In this document: positions 22,380 to 34,940 of the stretch, in pieces | How positions within the stretch are numbered: position 1 is the first letter of the stretch | How the letters are laid out: the number at the start of each line of letters is the position of its first letter | Assembly (NCBI RefSeq): GCF_016801865.2 | Contig: NC_068938.1 | Location: forward strand, 197,675,077 to 197,739,076 | Origin: Culex pipiens pallens | Taxonomy: Eukaryota > Arthropoda > Insecta > Diptera > Culicidae | DNA: 64,000 bases | Direction of reading: 5' to 3' | Position numbers and translations under genes: made by a program | Notes under the pieces: model-generated | Told to the model about the DNA's origin: nothing | The model's input: only the letters and a program-made list of their open reading frames with translations | Database searches by the model: none

Positions 22380-24330
22380 TATTCAAATTCTCATTTTGTA
22401 TGACCAGCTCCCAAAATTGAATGGAGATTTGTATGGAAAAACCAATGATGCAAAATTGCTACTTTTGACATACAATTGACATAATGAATGCCTGGACAAC
22501 ATTCAACAAATTTCTAGCAAAAAAATAGTACAATCCATATTCACTTGAAAAAATAGTTAAATTATGTTCCAAAAATCATAAGTTTTGCTTAAGTGAAAAT
22601 TATAAAGGATATGCGTATCCAACTGAATTAAAATTCAGTTTTTGCGCATGAAATTTCACTCAAAGGGAATTTATTAGAAGAGATCTTATGGTATCAAAGG
22701 CAGCATAGACTGAACAAAACAAAACAACTACCGCTTCCATAATTTACAAAAAAAAAAAATCAACTCATTCAATGTGGCGCCTCATTTCAATAGAAGGATA
22801 GCATCATATTGTTACATTTGTTTCCATCAGCATTCAATTATTCCTGCAATGTCAATGTTTACAATCATTTGCATAAACTATAATCGGATCGTTAATCTGG
22901 AATGAGCACCCTTTGTTCCCGTTTATCAGTTACGAGTTTTTTTTTGGTTGCTATTCACATTCAATTGTAATTTGATAATGTGCAGTGATGCGAAAACCAA
23001 TTGGTTAATGTCATTTCATTTGAGTTTTCCATCACTGCATATGTTTCATATGAGAACCACGCGAGATTGCAGTTCTCGTGAGCAAATAAAAGCTAGCAAA
23101 AAAAAAAACCTAGATAAATCATACAACAAAGCATACCGAGAAGTGAGGGAATGAAAAAAGAGAACTGGAAAACGGAAGAGGAAAATTGGAAAAGCGGAAA
23201 AGCCCACCACTCTCTGCGCTGCGACCTCCTCAAGTGAGTCTTTTGATGATGAATTCCGTTTGATGTCGGAAAACAACGCGATCGTTGCACTTGAACTCTT
23301 CAACTCTCTCTCTGCTCCTCACTTCCTTCACATTCATCACTTGCCACTCACGGGTGGTTGCCCACCCTACACACACCCACACACGGTTTTTAATGAGAAA
23401 CACCGCGACCGCGCGCACGTTTCGCGAACCCAAAGTAAACACAGAAAGGGTGAAAAGGGACATCAAAAGCGGCCGGGCCGCCTTCTTGAAGGGGGGGCGG
23501 GCGACTGCAATTAAGTGGAAATCAAACATGACCTGGTTGGTGGAAAACCCCTTTGTTGTTCCTAGTGTTTGCTGAAGGACTGGCCGATTTGGTCCATTAC
23601 TTAAATTACTGCGCGGCCACATCTTACGGATGGAGGAGAATTATTCATTAGAAAAATTGTTCCGACTATGGCCGGGTAGACAGAGGGACGGTAAAAAGGT
23701 TATATTTTCACTTTGATGATTGAATTCAGCGGAAAAAATAGGGCTCTGGGGGTAACGGTAAACATGAAAAGGGTAGGACTTTTGCCTTGTTGCGTTTTTG
23801 TATGCGATTGTTTGCTTTCACATGAAAAGATGTGTGGCTTTTCATGGGAAGTAACATGATTCAATATTAATTAACAAGACCCTACAATTAAATGAATGTA
23901 AGGCCCCAAAATCAAAGGGCAAATCAACACTTAAAAAAACTTTAAAATCCTAAAAGGAAACCGACGTCTAACCGGCATGTTTAGGACAAATTTTTAAATG
24001 TATTAAATGTTTGGTGAAATTTCAAGTTTATTTTCCATGAAAAAAAAAGTTTCTTCAAAACTGGGTAGGTGTAAAATGCATTTTAAGGTCGTAGATGGTG
24101 TCTTTCACTTTTGGGGCAATGACTGTCAATGATGGTTTTGTATGCAGAGTCCAGAAATAGTAAATTGAAATGAAAAAAAATTAAATGTAAAAAAAAACAC
24201 GATATGTATAATGATTCTACAAACAGCAAAAAGTAAACCATTTTTGGATTGATACATTCTAAATCTGGGATGATTTTCTAAAACAAACATGGCCGCCAAA
24301 TGGCCGATCGACTCTAGAAAAAACTTTGGA
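22380..24330. other. Spacer; GC-richer unique stretch at 23.0-23.6 kb
   Basis: 22380-22900 contains repeat fragments and AT-rich sequence. 23030-23640 is GC-richer and complex, with overlapping frames on both strands (up to 130 codons on minus at 23230-23622), none recognisable. No gene is called. Confidence 0.5.
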
Positions 24331-24796
24331 TTTTGAGTTTTGAGTTTTGAGTTTTGAGTTTTGAGTTTTGAGTTTTGAGTTTTGAGTTTTGAGTTTTGAG
24401 TTTTGAGTTTTGAGTTTTGAGTTTTGAGTTTTGAGTTTTGAGTTTTGAGTTTTGAGTTTTGAGTTTTGAGTTTTGAGTTTTGAGTTTTGAGTTTTGAGTT
24501 TTGAGTTTTAATTTTGAGTTTTGAGTTTTGAGTTTTGAGTTTTGAGTTTTGAGTTTTGAGTTTTGAGTTTTGAGTTTTGAGTTTTGAGTTTTGAGTTTTG
24601 AGTTTTGAGTTTTGAGTTTTGAGTTTTGAGTTTTGAGTTTTGAGTTTTGAGTTTTGAGTTTTGAGTTTTGAGTTTTGAGTTTTGAGTTTTGAGTTTTGAG
24701 TTTTGAGTTTTGAGTTTTGAGTTTTGAGTTTTGAGTTTTGAGTTTTGAGTTTTGAGTTTTGAGTTTTGAGTTTTGAGTTTTGAGTTTTGAGTTTTG
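24331..24796. repeat. (TTTTGAG)n 7-bp microsatellite, about 66 copies
   Basis: The array is perfect except for one interruption (gagttttaattttgag) near 24505-24515. Confidence 0.97.
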
Positions 24797-25054
24797 TTTT
24801 TGTTTTTGTTTTTGTTTTTGTTTTTGTTTTTGTTTTTGTTTTTGTTTTTGTTTTTGTTTTTGTTTTTGTTTTTGTTTTTGTTTTTGTTTTTGTTTTTGTT
24901 TTTGTTTTTGTTTTTGTTTTTGTTTTTGTTTTTGTTTTTGTTTTTGTTTTTGTTTTTGTTTTTGTTTTTGATTTTGTTTTTGATTTTGTTTTTGTTTTTG
25001 TTTTTGTTTTTGTTTTTGTTTTTGTTTTTGTTTTTGTTTTTGTTTTTTTTCTGT
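24791..25054. repeat. (TTTTTG)n 6-bp microsatellite, about 44 copies
   Basis: Starts exactly where the TTTTGAG array ends. Two 'gattttg' variants lie near 24970-24985. The long low-complexity frames here are by-products of the repeat. Confidence 0.97.
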
Positions 25055-27288
25055 TTTTGATTTTTTTTAACTGAAATTTAAAAAAGTTACTTAATCAAAA
25101 AAAAAATGTCCGCGTTTTAGATTAATTTTTAATTTAAACTTTAAATAACCAGAAATTCACAGAAAACTTCCCAAGTCAATATCAACGACGACGAATCCAG
25201 CCCCGTCGTGCCTCCTAGAGAGGAAAAAACTAATGACAACACGTACCTCCAGGAAAAGAGCCGAGTTTCCCAAGCCAGAGCCGCACGGCGGCGATGGAAA
25301 ATTGAAAATATATTCCAAGTCGAGACGTGCCCGGCAGCTTCCCGGTGTGGAAAACCTGCCATTGCATTGCAAACGGGATGGAAAATCCACCACCAACAAA
25401 CCGCACACACACACCTCTTATTGCACGAAATGCACAACACACAACTCTTCAAGTGGGGTTGGGGGGGAAACTCTGCCCTGTGGCCATCACAAAAGTGGAA
25501 AGTGAGGAAAAATCGTGGAAAACATTACCGCCAAAGTGCTTCAGGCAGTGCGCTTTTTTTGTGCTTCCTCCTCCTGGAAAAAAAGCATGGCAAAAAGGTG
25601 GAAAAACGAGTGGCGGCTTTTCCAGTTGAGGTGGAAATGGACGCGGGCTGTGAATAAGATAATGTTCGCGTTGCTTTTTCTTGCCTCGTGTATTTACATT
25701 TCGTGCCGCGGATGCAAAACAACTGGAGACGACGACGACGCGACAAAGGTGACGCAGTCGAAGGCGTGAAGATATTCACGGTGTCGTCTGGAGCCTGGAA
25801 ATAGTTGGAAAATGGAGCACAGGAAATGGGTGCACAAGTTGAGGGCTGAGGGTAGAGGCTGACGAGGGTTTAGCGGGAATCGTGACAAGCACGTAGGAAA
25901 AGTCCCTAATTGAATTGGGATTGTAAACTTCTGAGCTGGAATTATATTTATGATATTGAAGAGATGTTGAAACTCGAATAAGGTACATTAGATACAGATT
26001 AGAACGATTGAAAGCAAACAAATAATCGATGGAATTAAATGCTTGCGGCAATTATGTCAATCATTTTTTGGAAATTTTTTTGAGAGCAGTTTAATTAGTT
26101 CCCTGGAAAAAGATGCAGGTGGTTATGTTACACATGACCAGTATGACAAAGAATTTTCCAACATGCTCTTGAAATTAAATTATTTTTGTTGCTTTAGACA
26201 AAACAAAATTTTATTGGATTAATTTATTTGTTCAATTAATCTTCAATTTCCGTATTAAAAACTAAGAATTTTAATACCAATATTGCCCAATACCATATGG
26301 AATACGCGACGCTTTTCGCTTTTCTAGATTGACACCTCATCAGAGTAGTGCAAATAGGACAAAGTTCGCTAATTCAAACTTTCCAAATCGAAAAAATACA
26401 TATTCAATTGAAATACAAGTTGAACCTTCAGAACTCGAACGACGATACGGCCTTTTTTACCAAAAATAAAAGAATCTATAAATAAAACTTTTTGATACAA
26501 GGCCTGAAAAAAAAATAATTAAATGCTCTACCGATTTTTGATAAATTGCATCGTTTTGGAATTTTAATCACTATTTGGATTTATATTTAGAAAATTTTAT
26601 GATGTTTTTGTATATTTTGTAGATGAAAGCTACCCCTTGAAATCATATTTTTAAAATGCTGAGATAATTTCCTACAATTCTCTCTCTGAAACTTTAAAAA
26701 TCGTACTTGCCCGATTTTTAACGTTCCAGAGAGATAATTACAGGAAAACAGTCTCACAAATAATTCGAATCCATGAAAATTAGTTTCTCTAAGTTTCGCC
26801 TAATCAGCCTGTATTTTTTTCAACTGATGATATCTTGGAAACTATTGGTTCAATTTTCAATGTATATAAGGGTGGCAGGCTATTATTTTTTTTAAGGGTT
26901 GGCTTTTCTTTATTAAGTATTTAAAAAAAAGCGAAACATGTTTAAATTTAAGAAAATTATAACCTAAAAGTAGCTATAACTTTAACACGTTACATTTTAT
27001 CAAAATGTTTTTTTTCAATTACAAATTTGTTTAAGCTATTCAAAAATATGTACAAAAAAGATATAAACAGGATATTAAAAAACTGAAGAATTTAGAACTC
27101 AATAATTTGAAATTTCCCAAAATCGATCTAACAGAAAATCATAAATTCCAATATTCTGAAATTATTGAAATAAAAAAATGAATCCCAGGATCATTTTTTT
27201 TATTTCATACGTCCTTAAATTCCGAAATTCTAAAATGTAAAGATTCTTAAATTCGTGATTTCTTAATTTTCAAATTCTTATATTCTTA
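25055..27288. other. Spacer; GC-richer unique stretch at 25.15-25.9 kb
   Basis: 25140-25890 is GC-richer, with many overlapping frames on both strands and no recognisable product. 26000-27288 is AT-rich, with dispersed-repeat fragments at 26600-26840. No gene is called. Confidence 0.5.
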
Positions 27289-27305
27289 ATCCCTCAACTT
27301 AAATG

Positions 27306-27784
27306 TATGTATGTATGTATGTATGATCCCCATACCCGCAGGCAACTTGGTCCCGAAACACATGTGAGCGCTAGGTGAACAATTCGATCATCTTTTACTC
27401 CGTAATCTGTACACCCACGTGCATAAGTGTTTTTGCACGAATTTTGACGCTACAAATACCGGCGCATAGATCAAAATGGTTTCCCTCTTCCCTCCCCAAG
27501 AGCCGGGAATTTGTAGCGGGTGTAGGGACACTTTGCATAGACGCCCTTGTTCCCATCACGTCACTGAGGGTATGGAGCGACGAGGAATTAATAAGCATGC
27601 CCCCCCCCCCCCCCCCCAGTCGAACCTTCATTAGAGAAGCAGGCAATCCACAACTCACAGCGAACGACCGAGGGAACACCCTACCGCGTATAAAATAAGG
27701 TTGGCGTGATGTCTTGAATGAATTGTAAATATGTGTGTGTAAATGTACGTGTTTTTGTTATAAAAAAGGAAAGGTCTCACCAAA
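27306..27784 (-). repeat. Shared 3' retroelement module, copy 1
   Basis: Matches 55620-56100 almost base for base, apart from a longer C run here (about 27600-27617) and divergence in the first 60 nt after the junction. The end reads gcgggtatggggatc followed by ATAC repeats. It could be a 5'-truncated LINE 3' end or a SINE; I could not place it in a family. Confidence 0.85.
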
Positions 27785-27857
27785 CAACGATTTCTTCACA
27801 GCTAAGACGAGCTTCTTAAATGTTCATCTTGAAGTCATAGTTAATTAAATCTTCATT

Positions 27858-28170
27858 CTAGAGTTGCCATAACACTCCGTCCGCGGTTTCTGGTCTATTC
27901 AAGATGTTCTTTTGAAGCAGCTCCGTGTACCTGTCCAGGTTGGCCAGCTTCCGCTGGGCTTTCAAAGTTGTTGGGACGTTCTTGATCCAGAACTTGATGG
28001 CTATCGGCACACATCCGGCATAAGGCTGTCCGTGAATGTAAGCTACGGTTGATGATCTTCTCGAACGCACGCGTCTCAATGGCCGGAGATTTGGACATTT
28101 CCTTTTCTGGCACGAATAAAGCATTTTTCTTCAATGTCACCAAGCGCGCTCCGGGTTCCGGACCAATCAT
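27858..28170 (-). pseudogene. Processed pseudogene fragment of an unidentified host gene
   Basis: On the minus strand, an ATG at 28170 opens a frame (MIGPEPGARLVTLKKNAL...). It gives way, by a shift near 28045-28050, to a second frame (VAYIHGQPYAGCVPIAIKF...) that ends at TAG 27858-27860. Third codon positions in the second part are strongly G/C (for example gcc atc aag ttc tgg atc aag aac), unlike the surrounding AT-rich DNA, so this was once a real coding sequence. It has no introns. About 80 nt of 3' untranslated-like sequence follow before the retroelement module begins. I do not recognise the protein. The frame change makes it a pseudogene. Confidence 0.7.
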
Positions 28171-28319
28171 AAACCGTACAAACTAATTTGTCGGGAAATA
28201 CATTCAAATTTTTACTCGAACAAACAAAAAACCGAAAACTAAATGAAAATGTCACGAGCAGAAAAAATTTGCGGCCGACCTGCCGCGCAACCTACTTTGA
28301 TCATCCCTCAACTTAAATG

Positions 28320-31300
28320 CTTAAATGCCGCCAAAAAAATACCGAAAATCAGATAACTTTGGAGCATGCTTGAAGTCATATTTAAGGAAGGGAAACCATT
28401 TTTTTTAGAGAGATACACATTTATTAATTTGATTATCCGGAGTGAAATTTTGACGACGACTTCGGATATTCGAGTAAGAACTTTTTAAATCTCAGGATGT
28501 TTGAATTTTATTTTCAATATTTGAAATTTTTGACACAATAATTTTTTTAAAACTTTTTATTTTGTATATTTTTGTATATGTTATTTTTAAAACTTTTTGA
28601 ATGTCTATTTGCAAATCCTACATGTTTCAAGTTAAGTTCAAGTCAAATTGAATCTTAGAGTTTTCAAATACTGTAATATGTATTTTTAAGAATTTTGACT
28701 TTATATTATCTATAGTTGTAATTTTGAATTTCTTAATTTGTATTTTTATAATTGTTGTCCTCTTATATAAGCTTGTAGTTTCAAATTTATTTGAACATCT
28801 GTATTTTTAAATTTCAGAACTTTAAAATTTTAGTTTTTAATTTTTTTTATTTTTGTTTTGATTTTTATTTTTGAGTAATTGTATTTTTTTGTAATTTTCT
28901 GTTTCATTGGTTACGATAGCCTGTCAGTATAAACTGTGCACCAGCTCAAGGATTTTATCAGAGAGAAGGAAATAATTTGATTTTATTGTTGAATTTCTAA
29001 ATTTTTATTCAAAGAGTTGAGTTGTTTACATTACAGATTTGTTCATTTTTTGAAATTCCTTCCAGAAAATTTAATAATTATTGTTTGGCTTTTTTCCCAG
29101 GTTAACATTTTTCGACTAAAAAACTAAATCCGTCCTCTAAATATAAAGAAGAAATTTTATGGAGACTTGTATGGTTGTATGGAAAACCTTATGATGCACG
29201 AAGTTTCTGCCAAAAAAATACAAAGTAAAGTCGATTTACGAAATCGAGAACTACTAAACTGGAACGCCTTGCATTTATTCAAAAAATAAAATAACTGGAA
29301 AATTAAAGAATTGAATGAAAAATATTACGATCTCCTTTAGCTGATTCATTAAATTATGGAATAAACTTCGGTAGAAATAATTTCTACATCATATTTTTTG
29401 ATGAATAACAATTGATTTTTAACATTTTTCTTCACGATCAGTATAATAAAATGTACCATTAGAATGGAGTGACCAACTTTAATATTCAACAAATTCTATT
29501 TTAACCTTGTTCTTTTCCGGAAATATTTCGCTTTCCGATCACGATGGAAAGTTTATTTTTTCCCAACGGATCATGCTTCCAGGCATAAAATAGATGATAG
29601 AAGCAAACCATTTTTTCGATTTGTTGTGTGTACTTCGAACCTTTACGTCGAACTCTACCCAATATGGATGCAACCCAATATGGACGAAAAATTCGCTGGA
29701 AAAAAGGCACAACATTTTTCTTGCGAAACTGAGTAATGAAAATTGAAGTTTATTGTAATTGTTATTTCAAGTTCAACAGTTGAAACGTGGTTGCTGGAAT
29801 CAATTCTGGTTAGGCCATGAACAGTTTTCTGAATTTTTGTCAGTCATTATTTGGTGTTTGATTGGAATTGAAAGTGGTTTTTAAATTAACTTTGATTAAT
29901 AATGAAATTCTGAAAATTTATTGCTGAATTCGTATTAATTTTGCCTATTTTTATTTTAACAATTTTGAATAAGCTTGTTTTTGTAAAAATTCAACTTTTT
30001 TCTCCGCGTAAAAAAATGCAGCACTCAAATGGCGTGCCCAGAGGCCATCTTATTACACAAATCCATAAAATCACCCCGGCCAGATACCACCGCTTCACTC
30101 CCTTAATCGGCACCGAGATTGATGGTGGGACCCCAAGGGGCACGTTGTGACCTAAAATAACATGCACGCCCACCACCCACACTTGCACGTGCCCCTCATA
30201 GACCAACCCATCCTTCGGGCCATTTACCGGAAGGCAAAAGGCAAAGCGAGGAAAAACTCGGAACTGCAACCTAAACGGTTCATTCCTGTGGATGGCCTTT
30301 TTGCCGTGTGACCCCTCAGGGGATGGATTTTTCTGAGGAGAGGTTTTGGGTGGGGGCGATGGGAAAGTTTATCGTGAAATGCGACACCACCACGACCGGG
30401 GGAAACAAATGGGAGGTAATTTTTCCTGTAACCAGTGGCATTTGTTTGGCGCCTTGGTTGAGTGAATTTTGGCACGTTTACTAACTGGTTTTGGTGGTTG
30501 GTGGTAGTGGGGTGGAAAATTATGAGTGGGGGGAATGTTATCCGGGTATTTTATGTAGCAGCATTGTGTGTGAGCTCTTCTTATAAGTCATGTTTAAAAA
30601 AATAAATAAGTATTTTTATTTGAGCAATTTTGTAACTCCCTTTTGGTCAGGCCTAAATTAACGTGAAGACCATCACTGCCATGATTTTCAAAGATATGAA
30701 TTTTGCGTCGCTTTCAATATTTTGACAAAATTCCTTCAACAAGTTGCTCAGAATAGTACCCCAGATGTGTTGGTAGTTTTTGGTAACGATTATCCCATTC
30801 CTTGTAAAAATTTAATTTAATATGATTTTTTAATTTTCCTTATGGAAACCGCCATTGATCAATGATTGCCAACTAGGACGTGAGTGATTGTACCACAAAA
30901 TTATATAAATTTTTAAACGTATTTGATTTAGACGAAAAATTCTTTCAGTGGCTTCAAGAACTCAACAACCGGCACATACTGATTCCTTTTGAAGCAGAAA
31001 TTCGTCAAATTGAATTTAATACAGAATATTTTATAGTGATGATCAATTTTCTTCGAAAATGATCAACGAATTATTGAGCTTTTATGGACAGGTAAAACTA
31101 TATGGTTTGTAGTTTTTTTTAACCATTTTACTCTTATGTATGATGTATGAAATGCTCTTAAAATGAAACATACTTTAAAACCTTCCAAACATTATTTTTT
31201 ACAAATTGCATAAAATGGGGAAGCTAATATCAACAACAAAAGGAAAAAAAGATACTGCATTCACCTACGCGGTTGGTGACTTTCCATCACTAATCAAGCG

Positions 31301-34300
31301 TTGATGGACATGTTTTCTTTTATAAATATCAAAAGATAAACAAATGTTTGATTCAACGTTAAAAGGCAAAACCAAAATTCAATATTGAATGTTGTGCTTC
31401 CAAAAATAACTTTAATTTATTTGCAAACCAAAAGGCAGGTGATATCATAAAAAAAGTCCAACAGTTCTAAACATCATGTTGTATGCTAAAAGTTGATGTG
31501 ACAGATGTGACTAAATGATGCTCAAAGTTATATGCTGAAAATAGATTAATTATTGAAATGACAAACGAACTTAATTTTTAGGAAACGAAAAAAAACCTAA
31601 TATCAGTACACCACACAAACAGCGTATAAAAAATCTGATGAATGATGGATTTATATAATCTCTATTCTGCAAAAAAGCTATAATCAGTACTTTTTATCAA
31701 GCTGGAAACAATACTATCTATTAAGCATGAGGTTAAAATTTTATTCATGTTTAGCAAATTTGTTGAACTACCATTAATTTTGTCTTTAATTTTATTTCCT
31801 AATTATTTTAATTCAATGCCAAATTTCTCTGGAAAATTTATGTTTGTCGCTGACAGATGTTAATGTGTGATTTGAAATTGTTTTATAAAAATCTAGAGTC
31901 TTTTTCATAATTTTCTTGTTTTTGTGCGCGGCGCGTCGAAAACCCCGGATTTTATTTTCAAAAAATCATATCTCGGAATTCTTTTAATGAATCCCGCACA
32001 TTTTTTGATAAGGTACGTAAAAATTTTCGAGTAATCCGTTAAAAATATTTTCAGATTGTAAGCTCTTTGTTACAGACACCGTCAAAACGGCATTTGAAGG
32101 TAACATAAGACTTTCAAGTGTTAGGATAGATTTTTGAAACTCCAAGCTTTTTTTCTAGAAAGTCAAACTTATCATCTTTCATTTGCACCCAAAACAGCAA
32201 AAAACCAGTTCAAATGGAGCGTAGTTATATTTTTTTGAAAATCGTCAAAAATTGCAACTTTTCGGATCATCCTAACACGGCGTAAGTCCCCCTCATGGCC
32301 AAACTAAAAATACGGGTCTAATTTTTTCGGCCAGGGAACCTCCAGTCCTATTTTGGGCCAAATCGGAGCACTTTTTTTTTCTTCAACTTTCATATGGATC
32401 TGCTGTATAATTCAATAAATTCTGTTTTAAATTGCTAACAATCTTCAGCGGACCGTAAAAATAAATCATGTAAAGGAAGTTTTCAAAATGTTGCAAGTAG
32501 TCCAAAGAATTTAACCACATGTTTGGAATTGTTATTTTATTTCCCTGCAAAATGGTCAAGTCTGACGAAAAATTTCTTTGAAATATTGTGCTTAAAACGA
32601 TTGGAATATGCTTTTTAAACCAAAATTTTCAAATTCATTTTAGCATTTAAACAGTGAAGGAATGAAATTAAAAATATATTTGATGAAAACTTTATTATTA
32701 TTATTCTTTAAAAAGATCATTATCCGAAAAATGTTTGTTTCAAAATTCATTCAAATTTAAACAAAATATTGAAAAAGAGCCAAATGTTTCTGGCTTTAAA
32801 AAAAATGTCTTGGACTTTTTTTTTCAGCTGAGATTGATGTAGAATGTAAAAGGAGTTTTCGAATGATTATGAATGCATTTTTTTGTGAAACTTTTAAAAT
32901 TGCACTGCATTTTTTCAAACTATTAAAATTTTACATGTTTTATGAATTTTGATTTATGTTTTACATTTGGCTCTCAACACTACGAGAGATTGGCAAAATG
33001 GTTCGCGAGTTTTAGTTGGCTGAAGTTCACTGATTTAGAAAACCACATTGAAATTTGGAAAAAGTGAACATTTGGTGTAGTTTTGTCAAAATGGTTGACA
33101 TTTGATCTAGGTTTAGTCATTTTTACTTAAAAAACCGAAAATTCTCACATAAAAATTCAGGGAGTGTTAAAAATATTAAAATATCCTGAAAAATGTGATA
33201 GTTTTTTATCCTAAGGCTAATTTAACGCGTTGCATGAAACCATGAAAGTTAACCATATCTAATTGTTCTTGAAGGAAAAGGTGTCAAAAAACAGAAACGT
33301 GAAGACTATTTTGCAGACACCATTATCAAAAAGTAACTACAATCTTTACTTCTGCCGCAAAATGCCACATTGTATCAAAGGCGAATTAAATTTAGCATAA
33401 AAATAATCCATCTCGTTAAGCTACGCCTCCGATACATTGTTATTCACGGTAATTTGTACTATATCGGTAAATTACGTTCCCCATAATTTATTCCGATAAT
33501 AACAACACTCGATCCACTTTCGATGAATCCTCCATTATCATCGTCATACATGTGAACTGATTTTTATTTTCGCTGAATTCTGCCATTGTGAAGCTTGTTA
33601 TGAGCCGTTGAATAGCCCCGGTTCTTCTTCTTTTTTGTTGTACCTCCCCAATCGGGGTTCCACGTGGAAAATCCCCGGCCAACTCAACTTGATGAGGAGG
33701 GGGAGTAGAAGGGTGATCCGGGACGGCATATAAATTTATAATTTTTTATTGTATCATTTCCGACTCAATTACTGTAATTTCCCCATTGTCGAGCCACCAC
33801 GACGACCGGCAATCGATAAATGATCGATCGTCTTCCGTCGAAATGGAAAATTGGAAAATGTTCGGTCCCCAGGAAAATGGGCTCACGGGATCGTAAAGGC
33901 ACACGAAAGGACTTGCCATAACGAGGTGTGAAATAAAATATGGTTATCTTGTGTCATCCCATCGGCAGGCGGGGCCGAAGGGACACGTGGCAAACTATAC
34001 AAATATGTTTCACTAGTGCACCCAACCCAACCCCTTCCGCGCCACCCTTCCTCAAGTTTGACACGTTGAACTACATAACGTCCTGGTGGGAGAGGGAAAA
34101 ACTTGGAAAATGGTTGCAGCACCACCGCCGAGAGTACCATCGGGAAAGTTAGTGATTTATTTGTTTATTGGAGTACAACTTTGTGCCCGGAATAAATAAA
34201 ATATTGCTGCATTCCGAAACTGGTGTTAAAGGATTGATTTTGTGTTTGCTTTTGAAAAAGGACAAACAGCTGTTCAAAAAAGTAACAATATAAATAGGAC

Positions 34301-34442
34301 GCGTGGATTTTTGTTCTAAAATAAAAATAACACAATTTTAAAAATAACTCTAGAAGAATTTCGAAACACAGTAGAGAGACAAGTTGATTTACCTGGTATG
34401 TAAAGCTGCTGACAAAAGCCCACCCACACTAGCTTTTTGCAC
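28320..34442. other. AT-rich spacer with GC islands at 30.0-30.5 and 33.5-34.2 kb
   Basis: 28320-29990 is AT-rich with few features (a dispersed-repeat fragment near 29150-29270). 30010-30540 and 33480-34200 are GC-richer unique sequence without a convincing frame. 31920-32400 looks like an older repeat (gcggcgcgtcgaaaaccccg ... cctaacacggcgtaagtccc). The remainder is low complexity. No gene is seen. Confidence 0.5.
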
Positions 34443-34541
34443 GGTATTACTAGTTGTAGTTTTTCACGACCGTTACAATTATTTTAGGTTACGTTTCGGC
34501 TTTCGGTCACTTGGAAAATCAAACACCAGTTTGCTTTCTTC

Positions 34542-34577
34542 TCCGACGTTTCGGTTCATATAGAACCTTTTTCAAGG
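34542..34577 (-). ncRNA. Hammerhead-like motif, copy in the inverted Penelope arm
   Basis: Exact reverse-complement duplicate of the motif at 38145-38182, with the same TTGAAAA core, stem II and GAAACGTC segment. Confidence 0.6.
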
Positions 34578-34940
34578 AATCTAAAATTTATTTGGTGGTA
34601 AAATTGGGCACAACATAATTACAAAGAATCTTACCGAAAAGAAGGTGCTTTTCGTCTGTTGGTGCTTTTCCAAGCACTCAACTGTCAGGTGGTGGGGAAA
34701 TACTAATAAAGGGTAAATTTTAATTAGCCAAAATTAGCATCACTTTTGTTTCCGTGTACTCACACGCTTGCGAGTCTGGCCACTCTCCAAGATTCGCTCG
34801 TCCCATGGAGATTTCGACTCGAACCACAAAACGGTAGCACCAGAAAATTATCACACTTCTCATTCGGCGCGCCAACTTTTTAAGATGGCAGTACAAGTGA
34901 AAAATAATAAAAAACGACTATTGTGTGTGTTTTGTAAACA

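Larger units (their letters stand above)
27306..28302 (-). mobile_element. Chimeric retroinsertion: host transcript fused to a 3' retroelement module
   Basis: The 997-bp insert is bounded by a 17-nt direct repeat (atccctcaacttaaatg at 27289-27305 and 28303-28319). On the minus strand, the 5' part (28302 to about 27785) carries an intronless, frame-broken coding sequence with leader. From tttggtgag (27776-27784) to the end it is a module of about 479 bp that ends in a short (ATAC)n tail. The same module with a different 5' part is at 55620-56625. Long target duplications and a simple-repeat tail indicate target-primed reverse transcription by a LINE machinery. Confidence 0.88.

Noticed and set aside
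23230..23622. 130-codon minus-strand frame
   Set aside because: Overlaps frames in other phases; no recognisable motif, and composition follows the local GC content.
24780..25074. Three overlapping frames of 63-95 codons (Phe-Val, Phe-Cys, Leu-Phe repeats)
   Set aside because: Direct translation of the TTTTTG microsatellite.
25208..25657. 149-codon plus-strand frame
   Set aside because: At least eight frames overlap here in a GC-richer stretch; none has a domain or stands out.
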